Shown one piece after another: positions 47,527-57,531 of a DNA stretch of 64,000 bases. Made by a program: the position numbers and the translations under genes. The first letter of the stretch is position 1. Each line of letters starts with the position of its first letter. This DNA is from Burkholderia sp. S171 (GTDB lineage Bacteria; Pseudomonadota; Gammaproteobacteria; Burkholderiales; Burkholderiaceae): positions 209,891 through 273,890 of the forward strand of contig NZ_LMUF01000010.1 of NCBI RefSeq assembly GCF_009766085.1. The letters are read 5' to 3'. The notes under the pieces were generated by a model that was not told where the DNA came from, searched no databases, and saw only the letters and a list, made by a program, of their open reading frames with translations.

Positions 47527-48173
47527 GGGCACTGCATCCTGGAAATTTGATGGTCGGAAGACGTTTAGTCGTTTAGTCGAATGCCAACATAGCATGCAGG
47601 GCGCCTCCGATTCGATAGAGCGCGACCGGTTTGCCGTGTGCCTTGAGGTAGTGTCGCGTCGCGTCGAACCTGACGTGTGGTCAACGACAGCCGCTCGGCT
47701 GCGCGCCACGGTATCTGTCCGTCGCAGTCATCGCAGCTTCCGGCGCTGCGGGAATCGACGCCGGGTAAGCTTAGGCCGCCCGAAAGCGGACATTTGAATC
47801 TGGCTAGAAGCGGACATTACTACTTAGCTGCTACAACAGAAAAGTGGATAATTTATCTTATGTCAAATTTAAATTTTAGAGATGAGACGCTGCTGCCAGT
47901 GCGTCCTCCCCGCCATGATCGGCTATCGCCATTAGGGATGCTCCATCAATAATTCGGTATCCGAAGTTCTGTCCACCTTGCGACAATAACAAATCCATGG
48001 ACCTCACAGGGCTAACGCCGCTCCCGCTGAGGTTCGCTGTATGGTGAGTACCCTTATCAGCGCTCTTTTGAAGGTCAGTCAAGGGAGCGAGAACACGAGC
48101 TCAACCTAAGCTCAACCTGAGCGGAGTAGACTAGATGCATATACACCGGGAAATCACCTAGAGAGGCTTGTCG
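47527..48173. other. Intergenic region with a repeated 11-mer
   Basis: 647 bp between a LysR and a MarR gene. It contains two AAGCGGACATT copies (47784 and 47808) and an A+T-rich patch at 47820-47880. A minus-strand frame at 47876-48082 is not convincing. The composition break hints at a decayed insertion. Confidence 0.45.
47784..47818. repeat. Two direct repeats AAGCGGACATT
   Basis: Exact 11-base copies at 47784-47794 and 47808-47818, 24 bases apart. They could be half-sites of a regulator or the remnant end of an insertion element. No transposase is nearby. Confidence 0.5.
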
Positions 48174-48605
48174 ATGTTCACCGAATGCTATTGCACCCAG
48201 TTCAGGCGCTCGGCCAATGCTCTGACACACATCTACGATGACGCGCTGCGCGCCGTCGGTCTGAAGATTACGCAACTGACCCTCTTGCGCGGTTTGGACC
48301 GGCTTGAATCCGCCACGTACAACGAGATCGCCGAGGAACTGTCACTGGATAAGACGACCATATCCCGGAACATCAAATTGCTCATCGAAGCCGGATGGGT
48401 CCAGATCTCCGCCGATGAAGACGCCCGATACAAGGTTGCAAGCCTCAGTCCCGCGGGTGCCCGCATGTTGAAGGATGCGGAGCCGCATTGGCGTGCAGCG
48501 CAGGCGCAGGTAGAGAAGGAACTCAAGAAGTACCTGAAGGGTCCTGCGAAGTCTGTGCTGCTGGAAGCTTTGGAGACGTTGCAGCAGGTCGGCAACAACA
48601 AGTGA
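48174..48605 (+). CDS. MarR-family transcriptional regulator
   Basis: 143 residues with a winged HTH (TYNEIAEELSLDKTTISRNIKLLIEAGWVQ, positions about 46-75) flanked by dimerisation helices, and the wing ISADEDARYKVASLS. ATG 48174 is preceded by AGAGAGG at six bases; TTG 48168 is less likely. It converges on garD. CYC near the N-terminus could allow redox sensing, but this is speculative. Confidence 0.9.
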   Translation: MFTECYCTQFRRSANALTHIYDDALRAVGLKITQLTLLRGLDRLESATYNEIAEELSLDKTTISRNIKLLIEAGWVQISADEDARYKVASLSPAGARMLKDAEPHWRAAQAQVEKELKKYLKGPAKSVLLEALETLQQVGNNK

Positions 48606-48680
48606 GTACCTGGGGCGGCGAGGTCCGGCTGGATCTGACCTCTCGTTTATCCTCCCTTACTCGCGCCGGCCTCTACCCGA

Positions 48681-50279
48681 TCAGGTCACCGGCGCCGGAT
48701 TGAACAGAACCAGGGCGTTATGCAGCTTCAGTTTTTCCGCGCACGTTTGCTTGCGGCCACTCGCCACCTCAAGCATCAACCGGAATAGTTCCCAGCCCAC
48801 ATCCTCGATGGTCGCGTCTCCGGTCGCGATCGTGCCTGCATTGACGTCCATCAAATCATGCCAGCGGCGCGCAAGGTCCGTGCGCGTGGCGACCTTGATG
48901 ACCGGCACCTCGGCCAGACTATATGGCGTACCGCGTCCGGTTGTGAAGATATGCAGGTTGATACCGGCCGCGAGTTGCAACGTGCCGCAGATAAAATCGC
49001 TTGCCGGCGTTGCCGCATAGATCAAGCCCTTCTGCTTCACCTTTTCGCCCGGCGACAGCACCCCGGTAATGGCGGAATTCCCCGATTTGATAATCGAGCC
49101 CATCGCCTTTTCGACGATGTTCGACAAGCCGCCCTTTTTATTGCCCGGTGTCGTATTCGCACTGCGATCGGCGCTGCCACGCTGCAGGTAATCGTCGTAC
49201 CACCGCATCTCGCGGATGATCGCCTGCGCCACTTCCGGCGTTGCCGCGCGACTGGTCAACTGGTCGACGCCATCACGAACCTCGGTGACCTCGGAGAACA
49301 TGACGGTGGCGCCGGCGCGAACCAGAAGGTCCGTGGCGAATCCCACTGCTGGGTTAGCCGTGAGTCCTGAGAATGCATCGCTGCCGCCGCACTGCACGCC
49401 GACCACCAGATCGGACGCCGGACAGGTTTCGCGGCGCCGGTTGTTGAGCCTCTGGAGGTGACCTTCGGCCATCTTCATGATGGAGTCGATCATCGACTGG
49501 AAGCCGACATGGGCGTCGTCCTGCAAGACGACGACATCGCCATTCAGCTCGCGAGCGACGTCGCCGATGTCGGCCACGTCATCTACGTTGTCAACGGTCG
49601 CGATCGGAATGGTCCCCGGCGGCATCAGCCGCTCTGGCTGCAGCTTTTCGCAACCGAGGCTCACCATCATCACTTCCCCGCCGAAGTTCGGATTCAGGCT
49701 GATGTTGCGGACCGTGCGGATGGGGATCATCGCATCCGGCGCGTCGATAGCCACACCACAACCATAGGTGTGCCCCAGGCCGACGACATCGTCAACATTC
49801 GGGTAGCGCGGCAGCAATTCCGCTTTGATCCGCACGACCGCGTGCTCGACCACGTCGGTCACGCATTGCACGGTCGTCGTAATCGCAAGGATGTTGCGTG
49901 AGCCGACCGAACCGTCCGCATTTCGATACCCCTCGAAGGTGAAGCCCTCGAGCGGCGGCATCGCCGGTGCTTTAACCGTTGCGATCGGCAAGCCTTCAAG
50001 GCCCGGCGGACTTGGCATGCGAATCACGTGCTCATTGATCCAGCTGCCCTTCGGCAGCGCCTTGAGCGCATAGCCGATCACCACGTTGTATCGAATGACC
50101 TCGGCGCCAACGGCTAGATCCGCGAGCGCGACCTTGTGGCCCTGCGGCACGCGCTCACACAGCACGAGACCGTCTGGAAAGACCGCTCCCCCTGGCAAAC
50201 CGCCGTCGTTGACAACAATGGCGACGTTGTCCTGCGGGTGAACGCGGATATAGAGAGGGACCTGCTCCATTTGACTCAT
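48681..50279 (-). CDS. garD: Galactarate dehydratase (UxaA/GarD family)
   Basis: 532 residues (E. coli GarD is about 523). The N-terminal SAF domain ([18 protein letters not shown]) is followed by the UxaA catalytic region: [46 protein letters not shown] and CEK, which include the cysteines and histidine for the iron site. It dehydrates galactarate to 5-dehydro-4-deoxyglucarate, the substrate of the KdgD encoded divergently at 50469. ATG 50270 has AAGG at nine bases and may be the true start; 50279 gives the longest frame. Confidence 0.88.
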   Translation of the reverse strand: MSQMEQVPLYIRVHPQDNVAIVVNDGGLPGGAVFPDGLVLCERVPQGHKVALADLAVGAEVIRYNVVIGYALKALPKGSWINEHVIRMPSPPGLEGLPIATVKAPAMPPLEGFTFEGYRNADGSVGSRNILAITTTVQCVTDVVEHAVVRIKAELLPRYPNVDDVVGLGHTYGCGVAIDAPDAMIPIRTVRNISLNPNFGGEVMMVSLGCEKLQPERLMPPGTIPIATVDNVDDVADIGDVARELNGDVVVLQDDAHVGFQSMIDSIMKMAEGHLQRLNNRRRETCPASDLVVGVQCGGSDAFSGLTANPAVGFATDLLVRAGATVMFSEVTEVRDGVDQLTSRAATPEVAQAIIREMRWYDDYLQRGSADRSANTTPGNKKGGLSNIVEKAMGSIIKSGNSAITGVLSPGEKVKQKGLIYAATPASDFICGTLQLAAGINLHIFTTGRGTPYSLAEVPVIKVATRTDLARRWHDLMDVNAGTIATGDATIEDVGWELFRLMLEVASGRKQTCAEKLKLHNALVLFNPAPVT

Positions 50280-50420
50280 CCTTTTCCGGATTGATTAATT
50301 GCGCAATGCTCTGATCAAACATCTGTCATCATACAACAATTCATCGCTCATTTTGCCACGTGGTGCACCAGCAATGCAGTATTATCAGTACTTACAGCTA
50401 ATTTGTTGAAGGCATATCGA

Positions 50421-50436
50421 TCATGTCGTACGATGA
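50421..50436. promoter_or_regulatory. Possible operator in the garD-kdgD divergent promoter
   Basis: TCATGTCGTACGATGA has a perfect TCGTACGA centre (50426-50433), 33 bp before kdgD. On the other side of the same spacer TGTCATCATACAACAA (from 50324) resembles it partly. This fits a GntR/FadR-type sugar-acid repressor site; no such gene is in the window. Confidence 0.4.
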
Positions 50437-50468
50437 CTAACAATTAAGACTATTCGGATGTTTTGCTC

Positions 50469-51386
50469 ATGACAACACCGCAGGAACTCAAGAAAATCGT
50501 ATCGGATGGCCTGCTGTCCTTCCCTGTCACCGACTTTGACGAGCAAGGCGATTTTCGCGCCGATACCTACGCCGAACGCCTCGAATGGCTTGCACCTTAT
50601 GGCGCGACCGCCCTGTTCGCCGCAGGTGGAACGGGCGAATTCTTCTCGCTGACCAAAAGCGATTACTCGAACGTTATCCGCACTGCCACCGAAACCTGCA
50701 AGGGCAAAGTCCCCATTCTCGCCGGCGCCGGCGGCCCGACGCGCGTGGCCATAGAGTACGCGCAGGAAGCGGAACGACTGGGCGCAAACGGTATTTTGCT
50801 GATGCCGCATTACCTGACTGAAGCCTGTCCGGAAGGCATCGGCTTGCACGTTGAGCAAGTGTGCAAGGCGGTGAAAAACATCGGTGTGATCGTCTACAAC
50901 CGGGCTAACTCAAAGCTTAACGCCGATGTGCTGGAACGTCTGGCCGACCGCTGTCCCAACCTGATCGGCTTCAAGGACGGCGTGGGCGAGATCGAGAACA
51001 TGGTGACGATCCGCCGCCGCCTGGGCGACCGCTTCTCATACCTCGGTGGTCTGCCGACCGCTGAAGTCTACGCAGCCGCTTATAAGGCGCTCGGCGTGCC
51101 CGTGTATTCGTCGGCGGTGTTCAATTTCATTCCGAAGACCGCCATGGACTTTTATCGTGCGGTCTCAGCGGACGATCACGCGACGGTCGGCAAGCTGATC
51201 GATGAATTCTTCCTGCCGTATCTCGCCATTCGCAACCGCCGTGCCGGTTACGCGGTAAGCATCGTCAAGGCAGGCGCCAAGCTTGTCGGCCACAGTGCAG
51301 GCCCGGTGCGTGCCCCGCTCACCGATCTCGACGAAGATGAAATGGCCCAACTCGATGTGCTCATCAAGAAACTGGGCGCGCAATAG
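50469..51386 (+). CDS. kdgD: 5-dehydro-4-deoxyglucarate dehydratase
   Basis: 305 residues of the DHDPS/NAL class I aldolase family. [27 protein letters not shown] and the Schiff-base segment [11 protein letters not shown] (Lys) are visible. KdgD decarboxylates and dehydrates 5-dehydro-4-deoxyglucarate to 2-oxoglutarate semialdehyde. It starts at ATG 50469; TTG 50463 is in frame. Divergent from garD with 190 bp between. The next pathway enzyme, 2-oxoglutarate-semialdehyde dehydrogenase, is not in the window. Confidence 0.9.
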   Translation: MTTPQELKKIVSDGLLSFPVTDFDEQGDFRADTYAERLEWLAPYGATALFAAGGTGEFFSLTKSDYSNVIRTATETCKGKVPILAGAGGPTRVAIEYAQEAERLGANGILLMPHYLTEACPEGIGLHVEQVCKAVKNIGVIVYNRANSKLNADVLERLADRCPNLIGFKDGVGEIENMVTIRRRLGDRFSYLGGLPTAEVYAAAYKALGVPVYSSAVFNFIPKTAMDFYRAVSADDHATVGKLIDEFFLPYLAIRNRRAGYAVSIVKAGAKLVGHSAGPVRAPLTDLDEDEMAQLDVLIKKLGAQ

Positions 51387-51461
51387 TACGAACAGAACAA
51401 TAGGCAAGTCGCTTTTGGGCAGTGCGACCGCTTATGCATTACGAGCATGCAGTGAGACACG

Positions 51462-51500
51462 AAAGTGCCTTGGGAAACGCATTCGCTCCCAGGCACTTTT
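51462..51500 (+). terminator. Intrinsic terminator after kdgD
   Basis: AAAGTGCCTTGGGA (51462-51475) pairs with TCCCAGGCACTTT (51487-51499) apart from one bulged T, with an 11-base loop, ending in TTTT. It lies 75 bp after the kdgD stop and 150 bp before the MFS gene. Confidence 0.75.
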
Positions 51501-51652
51501 CCAAGAGCAACGAAGCAATGATGGTTTGAATCCGGCATCCGGGCAAAGCGACCCGGCCGCCCGGCGCGACTGCCCTTGACGATGGTCTTTCCTGGGCAGT
51601 CCGCGCGTCGATATTTCTCATGCTCTCCAGCTGGAACGATTGAAGACCCACT

Positions 51653-53023
51653 ATGCAATCAAGCCGCACTGCAAGCATCGCCGGCATCGCCAAGCGCACG
51701 AACGTCCGGTACCTGATTTTGCTGATGATCTTTATCATCACCACACTCAACTACGCCGACCGCGCCACCCTGTCGATCACCGGCTCCGCGATGCGCAGCG
51801 AATTTGGTTTCGACGCGATTCGCATGGGATACATCTTCTCCGCCTTTAGTTGGGCTTATGTGTTGTCGCAGCTGCCGGCCGGCTGGCTGCTCGACCGGTT
51901 CGGCGCGCGCCGCATGTATGCCGCCAGTATTTTCCTGTGGTCGCTCTTCACCTTGCTGCAGAGTTCGATCGGTCTCGCGGGTAGCGCAGGCGCTGCCGTC
52001 ATTGCGTTGTTCGTGTTGCGCTTTGCGATGGGCATGGCCGAGGCACCGGCCTTTCCTGCGAACGCCAAAGTCGTTGCAAGCTGGTTTCCCACCGCTGAGC
52101 GTGGCACTGCGTCAGCCATCTTCAACTCAGCCCAATATTTTGCCGCGGTCATCTTTACCCCGCTCATGGCGTGGATCACCCATTCGTTCGGATGGCAAAA
52201 CGTTTATCTGGTTATGGGAGTCACGGGCATCGTGCTTGCCCTGACGTGGCTCAAAGTCATGAAAAGCCCGAGCGATCATCCTCGCGTGAACAAGGCTGAA
52301 CTTGAGCACATCGAGAACGGCGGTGGCCTGATTCATCCGCAAAGAAAGACCGCTTATGCCGATGCGAGCCAACCGGGAACCTGGTTTTATGTACGCCAGC
52401 TGATGTCTAACCGTATGCTCCTTGGCGTGTACCTTGCCCAGTATTGCATCAACGTCCTGACCTATTTCTTCCTGACGTGGTTTCCGATCTACCTCGTCCA
52501 GGCCCGTGGGATGACCATTCTGCAAGCCGGACTCACGGCGTCATTGCCTGCTATCTGCGGCTTTACGGGCGGCGTGCTCGGCGGGGTCTTTTCGGACACG
52601 CTGATCCGGCGTGGCCACTCCCTGACGATTGCGCGAAAGGTCCCGATCGTTGGCGGCATGCTTTTATCCGTATGCATCATTGGATGCAACTACGTGACGA
52701 CGGACTGGGTTGTCGTCGCGCTGATGTCGCTGGCTTTCTTTGGCAAGGGGATTGGCGCGCTGGGTTGGGCGGTGGTCGCGGATACATCGCCCAAGGAAGC
52801 GATTGGTTTGTCCGGTTCGATCTTCAACATGTTCGGCAATGTTGCGGGCATTGTGACGCCGATTGTGATCGGTTATCTCGTTGCCACGACCGGATCCTTC
52901 AACGGTGCACTGGTGTTCGTCGGTATCAACGCCCTTCTCACCGTGTTCAGCTACCTGGTCATCGTCAAAAAGATCGAACGTGTCGAGCTTCGCGCTCCTT
53001 TAGTCGCCGGAACAAAAGTCTGA
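51653..53023 (+). CDS. gudP: MFS transporter, glucarate/galactarate (GudP-like)
   Basis: 456 residues, twelve helices. YLILLMIFIITTLNYADRAT at helix 1, AGWLLDRFGARRMYA (A-motif) and MGMAEAPAFPANAKVVASWF are hallmarks of the GudP/GarP/hexuronate ACS transporters. With garD and kdgD next to it, import of galactarate or glucarate is the natural reading. A terminator lies between it and kdgD, so it may be read from a separate promoter or by readthrough. Confidence 0.85.
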   Translation: MQSSRTASIAGIAKRTNVRYLILLMIFIITTLNYADRATLSITGSAMRSEFGFDAIRMGYIFSAFSWAYVLSQLPAGWLLDRFGARRMYAASIFLWSLFTLLQSSIGLAGSAGAAVIALFVLRFAMGMAEAPAFPANAKVVASWFPTAERGTASAIFNSAQYFAAVIFTPLMAWITHSFGWQNVYLVMGVTGIVLALTWLKVMKSPSDHPRVNKAELEHIENGGGLIHPQRKTAYADASQPGTWFYVRQLMSNRMLLGVYLAQYCINVLTYFFLTWFPIYLVQARGMTILQAGLTASLPAICGFTGGVLGGVFSDTLIRRGHSLTIARKVPIVGGMLLSVCIIGCNYVTTDWVVVALMSLAFFGKGIGALGWAVVADTSPKEAIGLSGSIFNMFGNVAGIVTPIVIGYLVATTGSFNGALVFVGINALLTVFSYLVIVKKIERVELRAPLVAGTKV

Positions 53024-53376
53024 CTGCCCTTCCGGGAACATCAGGATAGCTGCGCATGGGTCAAGTTTAACGACGGCTATAAGGACACAACCCGCACGCG
53101 CGGCGCTCACGCGAGCCTATTCCGCCCTCAAGGAACGCAATTACACCGCCACGCGCGATTCGGCCTTGAAAAGCGCGCCGGTGACCCTCGATCGCGCCGC
53201 TGGGGAAACGGCCGCATTTCGCGACGCGCCAGGCTTTGCCGGACGGGATGAGACGCTGCACCAGTCACTGATTGAGTCATTGAATTTTATGGCATCCTCA
53301 TTAACTAAATCGAGCGAGGCTCTGCGCAGCGGCGAGTGGCGAGTGGCGAGTGGCGCGGCCGAACCATCATCCCCGC
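53024..53376. other. Intergenic region
   Basis: 353 bp. It contains a short tandem repeat, GGCGAGT three times (53331-53351). A plus-strand frame from 53166 has no ribosome site and overlaps the kinase gene on the other strand, so it is not called. Confidence 0.45.
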
Positions 53377-55194
53377 TCAATGCCGCATCAAGGACCAAAA
53401 CAGCAGCGCCAGCAATAGCACTGCGAGCAACTGCCAGAACAGCACCGGATCGCTCTCGAGCAAGGGCCTGCGCCGAACCGGCGCCATGGTGTCTCGACCG
53501 CTCGAAAAACGGTCGAGATCCGCGCAGACTTCGAGCACGTCCTGATACCTGCGTGCCGGATCGGGCTGCAACGCTTTCTCCAGCACGAGGTCGAGCCATG
53601 GCGGCGCGTCGGCGCGGTATTGATAGAGCGGCACGCGGCCATTAAAGCCGTAGGGCAGCTTGCCGCCGCTGAACAGCCGGTACAGGGTCACGCCATACGC
53701 AAACACCTCGGAGCGTGCATCGCCTTGCGAGCCTTTCATCAACTCAGGCGCCATATAAGCAGGCGAGCCTGGTGTGGCGTCAGGCCCCGGCAACTGCATG
53801 CCCGGCATATAACCGAACCCGAGATCGAGCAGGCGCGTGATATCGCCCTGAATCACCAGCACGTTCTCCGGTTTGATATCGCGATGGAAGATATTGCGTC
53901 GATTCAGCGCGTCGATCGAATGACCCAGTTGCCGCGCGATCTTGAGCGCACGCGGCAGCGCCATGGGCTGCGGCGCCGTCAGCAGTTTTTCGAGGGTGAC
54001 GCCGGCACCGAGCGGCATCACCACATACAGCCGGGTTTGCCGGTCGGCATCGACAGGCATCGGCGCGAGTACGCCTTCGTCGCCTATCTTGCCGGCCAGC
54101 CAGCGCTCGCGCACGATCGACTGACGCACGTTCTCGTCTTGCGAGACACGCGGCTTGGGGAACTTCAACGCTAACGGCGTGTTCGGATCGGCCAGATCGT
54201 AGCCGGAGAAAATCCGCGAATAGAAGCCATCGCTCAACACGCTCTTGAGCAGATAGCCATCGACAACATTGCCGGCGTCGGGCACCGCTGGAATTGGCAA
54301 CGCGCCGACCACCCGCTCCAGGTAGCCGACATCGAGTAACGGCAGGACGCCCACGTCGAGCACCGCGCTCGTCACGTCGTCCTGCGAGCCGCGCGCAACC
54401 GCCAGCGCACCAAGCCGGCGTGCGGTTTCGAGCGCACCGCCACGCGCCGCCAGCACCGTCTGCAGCTCGCGCATCGGCACGCGGCGATAAAGCCCGTCGG
54501 AGCACATCAGCAAACGGTCGCCCTCGTGCAGCTCAAGTGTTTCGATGCGAGTCACCAGCGTCGGATGCATACCGACCGCATGCCCCACATAAGAACCGAA
54601 AGCGACCGGCACCACGTCGTCATCGCCGAGCTGGGTCAGTTGGCCATCGCGCAGCAGATAGAGCCGCACATCGCCGGCGGCGACCAGATACGCGGTAGCG
54701 CGACGCACGACCAGCGCCGCAAAGGACGCGGCCATCTGCTTCAGTGCGGGATCGACGCGGCCGATCTGATGCAGCCAGCCGTGTATTGCTTCGAGCGCGC
54801 GCGCAGCGGCCACGCCGGGCTGCAAGGTGTCGGGGAGCCCGTAATAGGCATCGATGAAGGTCCGCACCGAGAGTTCGGCCGCGACCCGCCCGCCCTTGCT
54901 GCCGCTCACGCCATCGGCCAGGGCGATCACGCTGCCACGCGCGGCGCGCGCCGCGAGATCGCCGAGCATCACGCCGACGTAGTCTTCGTTGATGTGATCC
55001 TGCCCGCGGGTGCGGGCAGGGCAAGAAACACAACCGATCTCGAGAGCGGCGCACTCGCCGCGTTCCGGCCGCAACTTCAGGTCAATTTCCTGGCCGTCCA
55101 TTCCGCGACGGCTAGCGCGCCTTCCCTCTGTATCGCCTGGCATCCGGACGGTATCGGGTGCGGGCAAGCTATCCAGGGAGAAGGGTTCACTCAT
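53377..55194 (-). CDS. Bifunctional PP2C phosphatase / Ser-Thr protein kinase, membrane-anchored
   Basis: 605 residues. The N-terminal half (residues about 45-285) is a PP2C domain: NEDYVG, IALADGVSG, LMCSDGLYR and GSQDDVTSAVL. The C-terminal half (about 310-565) is a Hanks-type kinase: LALKFPKP (Lys), IFHRDIKPENVL, LLDLGFG in place of DFG, and YMAPELM. A single helix ends the protein (FWQLLAVLLLALLFWSLM), so both domains face the cytoplasm. The gene starts directly after the stop of the permease gene, with no spacer. The permease is a plausible target. Confidence 0.92.
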   Translation of the reverse strand: MSEPFSLDSLPAPDTVRMPGDTEGRRASRRGMDGQEIDLKLRPERGECAALEIGCVSCPARTRGQDHINEDYVGVMLGDLAARAARGSVIALADGVSGSKGGRVAAELSVRTFIDAYYGLPDTLQPGVAAARALEAIHGWLHQIGRVDPALKQMAASFAALVVRRATAYLVAAGDVRLYLLRDGQLTQLGDDDVVPVAFGSYVGHAVGMHPTLVTRIETLELHEGDRLLMCSDGLYRRVPMRELQTVLAARGGALETARRLGALAVARGSQDDVTSAVLDVGVLPLLDVGYLERVVGALPIPAVPDAGNVVDGYLLKSVLSDGFYSRIFSGYDLADPNTPLALKFPKPRVSQDENVRQSIVRERWLAGKIGDEGVLAPMPVDADRQTRLYVVMPLGAGVTLEKLLTAPQPMALPRALKIARQLGHSIDALNRRNIFHRDIKPENVLVIQGDITRLLDLGFGYMPGMQLPGPDATPGSPAYMAPELMKGSQGDARSEVFAYGVTLYRLFSGGKLPYGFNGRVPLYQYRADAPPWLDLVLEKALQPDPARRYQDVLEVCADLDRFSSGRDTMAPVRRRPLLESDPVLFWQLLAVLLLALLFWSLMRH

Positions 55195-56643
55195 TTACTT
55201 TTTGCCATGGGTCATCACGTCGCTTGCTTCCAGATCGTGCTCGATCTTCGCGAGCACCTGGGGGGCGCGCTTCTTGAGCATCATCAACCAGATTGCGCCA
55301 ACCAGCATATACGCGACGAACAGATAAGGCAGGATGTTATACGGATAATCGGGCACCGGATACACGCTGCCGATCACCGCACCGACCATCGCCAATGCGC
55401 CGAGCACACCCCACACAACGTTGCTCGTCTTGAGCTCGCCCTGCTTCTTCAGATAAACCGGCGCTGCGATGGCGACCAGGAAATACACCACCAGGAAGCC
55501 AAAGGTCGCGAACGTGCTGGTATAGCCGAAGGTGTTGAGCGGACCCGTGCCGAGCATCGCAATGCACACCACGAAGGTCACGATCGATGAAAACGCAACG
55601 GCCAGATACGGCGTCTGGTGCGTGCGGTGCACCATGCCCATCGAGCGGTGCACGAACTGGTAGCGGCCCATTGAATACAGCAGGCGGCTCGATGAGTTGA
55701 TGCACGCCAGCACGCACGAGAACGCGCTGACCGACGCGATAAGATAAAACACCGGGCCGAGCGGCGAGGCGCCGACGCTGGTCAGCAAGGTGCTGAGCAC
55801 GGCCGAATCGGCGCCGAGCTTGGCGACGTCGCCGTGATAGGCGATCGTCATCGAATAGGCCACGAACATGAAGAACAGGCCCGACAGGATCACGCTCCAG
55901 ACCACCGCACGCGGAATCACGCGCAGCGGATTCTTGGTTTCCTGGCCGAGCGAGGCCGCGCTTTCGAAACCCACGTACGAGAAGATACCGAGCACCATGC
56001 CCTGCGCCATGCCCTTGCCGCTCACGCCCTGCAGCCCGAGCTGCGTGTGGTCGATGATATGGTCCGGATGCAGCGCGAGCACATAGATCAGCACACCGCC
56101 CACGATCACGACGGACGCGCCTTCGATCGCCAGCGACAAGCGTGACGAGAGCTTCACGTCACGTGCCGAGAAGAACCAGGCCAGGCCGACGAAAATTGTG
56201 TAGACCGCCCACGACGGGATATTGATGCCCCAGGCCGAAAACGCGTTCTGCACGAACACCACGCCCGCGGCGCCAACCCCCATCGCGGTGCCTACGTAAG
56301 CCGCGATCAAGCCCCAGCCTGCAATGCCACCCGCCATCGGTCCCAGTGCACGCGCGATATAGACAAAGAACGAACCGGCGGATGCGATCCGGCTGGAGAG
56401 CGCGATGATACTCATGCTCACCAGCAGCAGCCCGATTGTCGAAAGGCCATAAATGAACCATGTGCCCGCGCCGGCCAGCGCCGCGATTGCGGTGACGTTG
56501 ATCGATGGCGTGAAGGTCGGAGAAAGGTTCGCGATGGATTGGCCGATCACCTCGGGAAAACCTAAAGTACCGGTACGTAGGCCACTGGATGGTGCCGGCG
56601 CCACTTGCGCGCCGTTTTGTGGAGTGCTTTGCGGAGTGCTCAT
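55195..56643 (-). CDS. APC-superfamily amino-acid permease
   Basis: 482 residues, twelve helices. GTLGFPEVIGQSIANLSPTF near the N-terminus and GIFSYVGFESAASLGQETKN in the middle are APC permease signatures. The N-terminal 30 residues are Ser/Thr/Pro/Gln-rich (STPQSTPQNG) and cytoplasmic, offering potential phosphorylation sites for the kinase encoded next. ATG 56643 is the family start; the frame opens at 56808. The substrate is an amino acid or polyamine, not further defined. Confidence 0.9.
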   Translation of the reverse strand: MSTPQSTPQNGAQVAPAPSSGLRTGTLGFPEVIGQSIANLSPTFTPSINVTAIAALAGAGTWFIYGLSTIGLLLVSMSIIALSSRIASAGSFFVYIARALGPMAGGIAGWGLIAAYVGTAMGVGAAGVVFVQNAFSAWGINIPSWAVYTIFVGLAWFFSARDVKLSSRLSLAIEGASVVIVGGVLIYVLALHPDHIIDHTQLGLQGVSGKGMAQGMVLGIFSYVGFESAASLGQETKNPLRVIPRAVVWSVILSGLFFMFVAYSMTIAYHGDVAKLGADSAVLSTLLTSVGASPLGPVFYLIASVSAFSCVLACINSSSRLLYSMGRYQFVHRSMGMVHRTHQTPYLAVAFSSIVTFVVCIAMLGTGPLNTFGYTSTFATFGFLVVYFLVAIAAPVYLKKQGELKTSNVVWGVLGALAMVGAVIGSVYPVPDYPYNILPYLFVAYMLVGAIWLMMLKKRAPQVLAKIEHDLEASDVMTHGKK

Positions 56644-57531
56644 ATTGGGTTCCTGAAAGATTGGTGAATCAAAGCTGAATGCGCCGCGCTCAACTTTTCC
56701 ACAGTCAAAAATCTCGAAATAAACCGCGCCTCCTGTGTCTTCGACCACACGGGCGCCAAGTTCATCCACATGCTCAAGAGCGTTATTGAATACCGCAACG
56801 GACAGCAAACCTGCTGCTTGATGTCACCCAACCCCGCCCTTTCCGGGCGACGTCCCACACGAATCGGAAAGCAGATCAAGGCGTCGATTCCTGCACACAG
56901 ACAAATGCAATGACCGTGCCAAGTTTATTGAAATGAATCAAAACTTCCTGCCACTAAACTCTAATGGGGCATTGCGGTATCCGATGCAGCCAGCCCGAAC
57001 AGCGTCGAGCGCTGACGCCGGTGCATCGTCTGGCGCATCTGGTGCGGCACTGCACCGAAAGGGCCGACGTGCTTCTGCAATTTATTAGCGCGCCTTATGC
57101 TGGGACGCTTTTCAGCGCGGCTGCAATGGCGTTGTCAGGTTCCTGGGCAATTGCGCAAGATGGGAAGGCGAAGAGCGGTTGGCCACCTGAGAGCTAAGCG
57201 ATGGCACGCTTGTCAGGGCATGGTCCGACCTCTGGACTACGGAACTGGAAATGCGCCTGTACCGTACCGTCACGGCAAGCAAAGCGGCCGGGCCGCCAAG
57301 CGAATGTAGCGCCGGGTCAAAAATAGACTTTGCATACCAGCGTCAAGGACTTGTCCCAGATTCTGGGGATGTAACGACGTTCATTTTGTACTGCTGATGT
57401 TAATTCGCGACCCTTCTCAGCCATATCACTCTTTTTAGACGGAGCCGAACTCGTTATTTTTCGTCGCGTGACATCGCGGTGCGGTTTCTCTCACAGCTCG
57501 ATAGATCCACTATCCGTTCCCGTCACGAACG
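56644..57531. other. Intergenic region of about 0.9 kb
   Basis: No convincing gene. A plus-strand frame at 56964-57197 has a start but no family resemblance. The region 57310-57500 is lower in G+C. It may hold relics of a lost gene; nothing is recognised. Confidence 0.4.

Noticed and set aside
47876..48082. 68-codon minus-strand frame in the LysR-MarR spacer
   Set aside because: No ribosome site and no similarity; the surrounding DNA looks degraded.
53166..53645. 159-codon plus-strand frame
   Set aside because: It runs over the kinase gene on the opposite strand and has Ala/Arg/Ser low-complexity composition.
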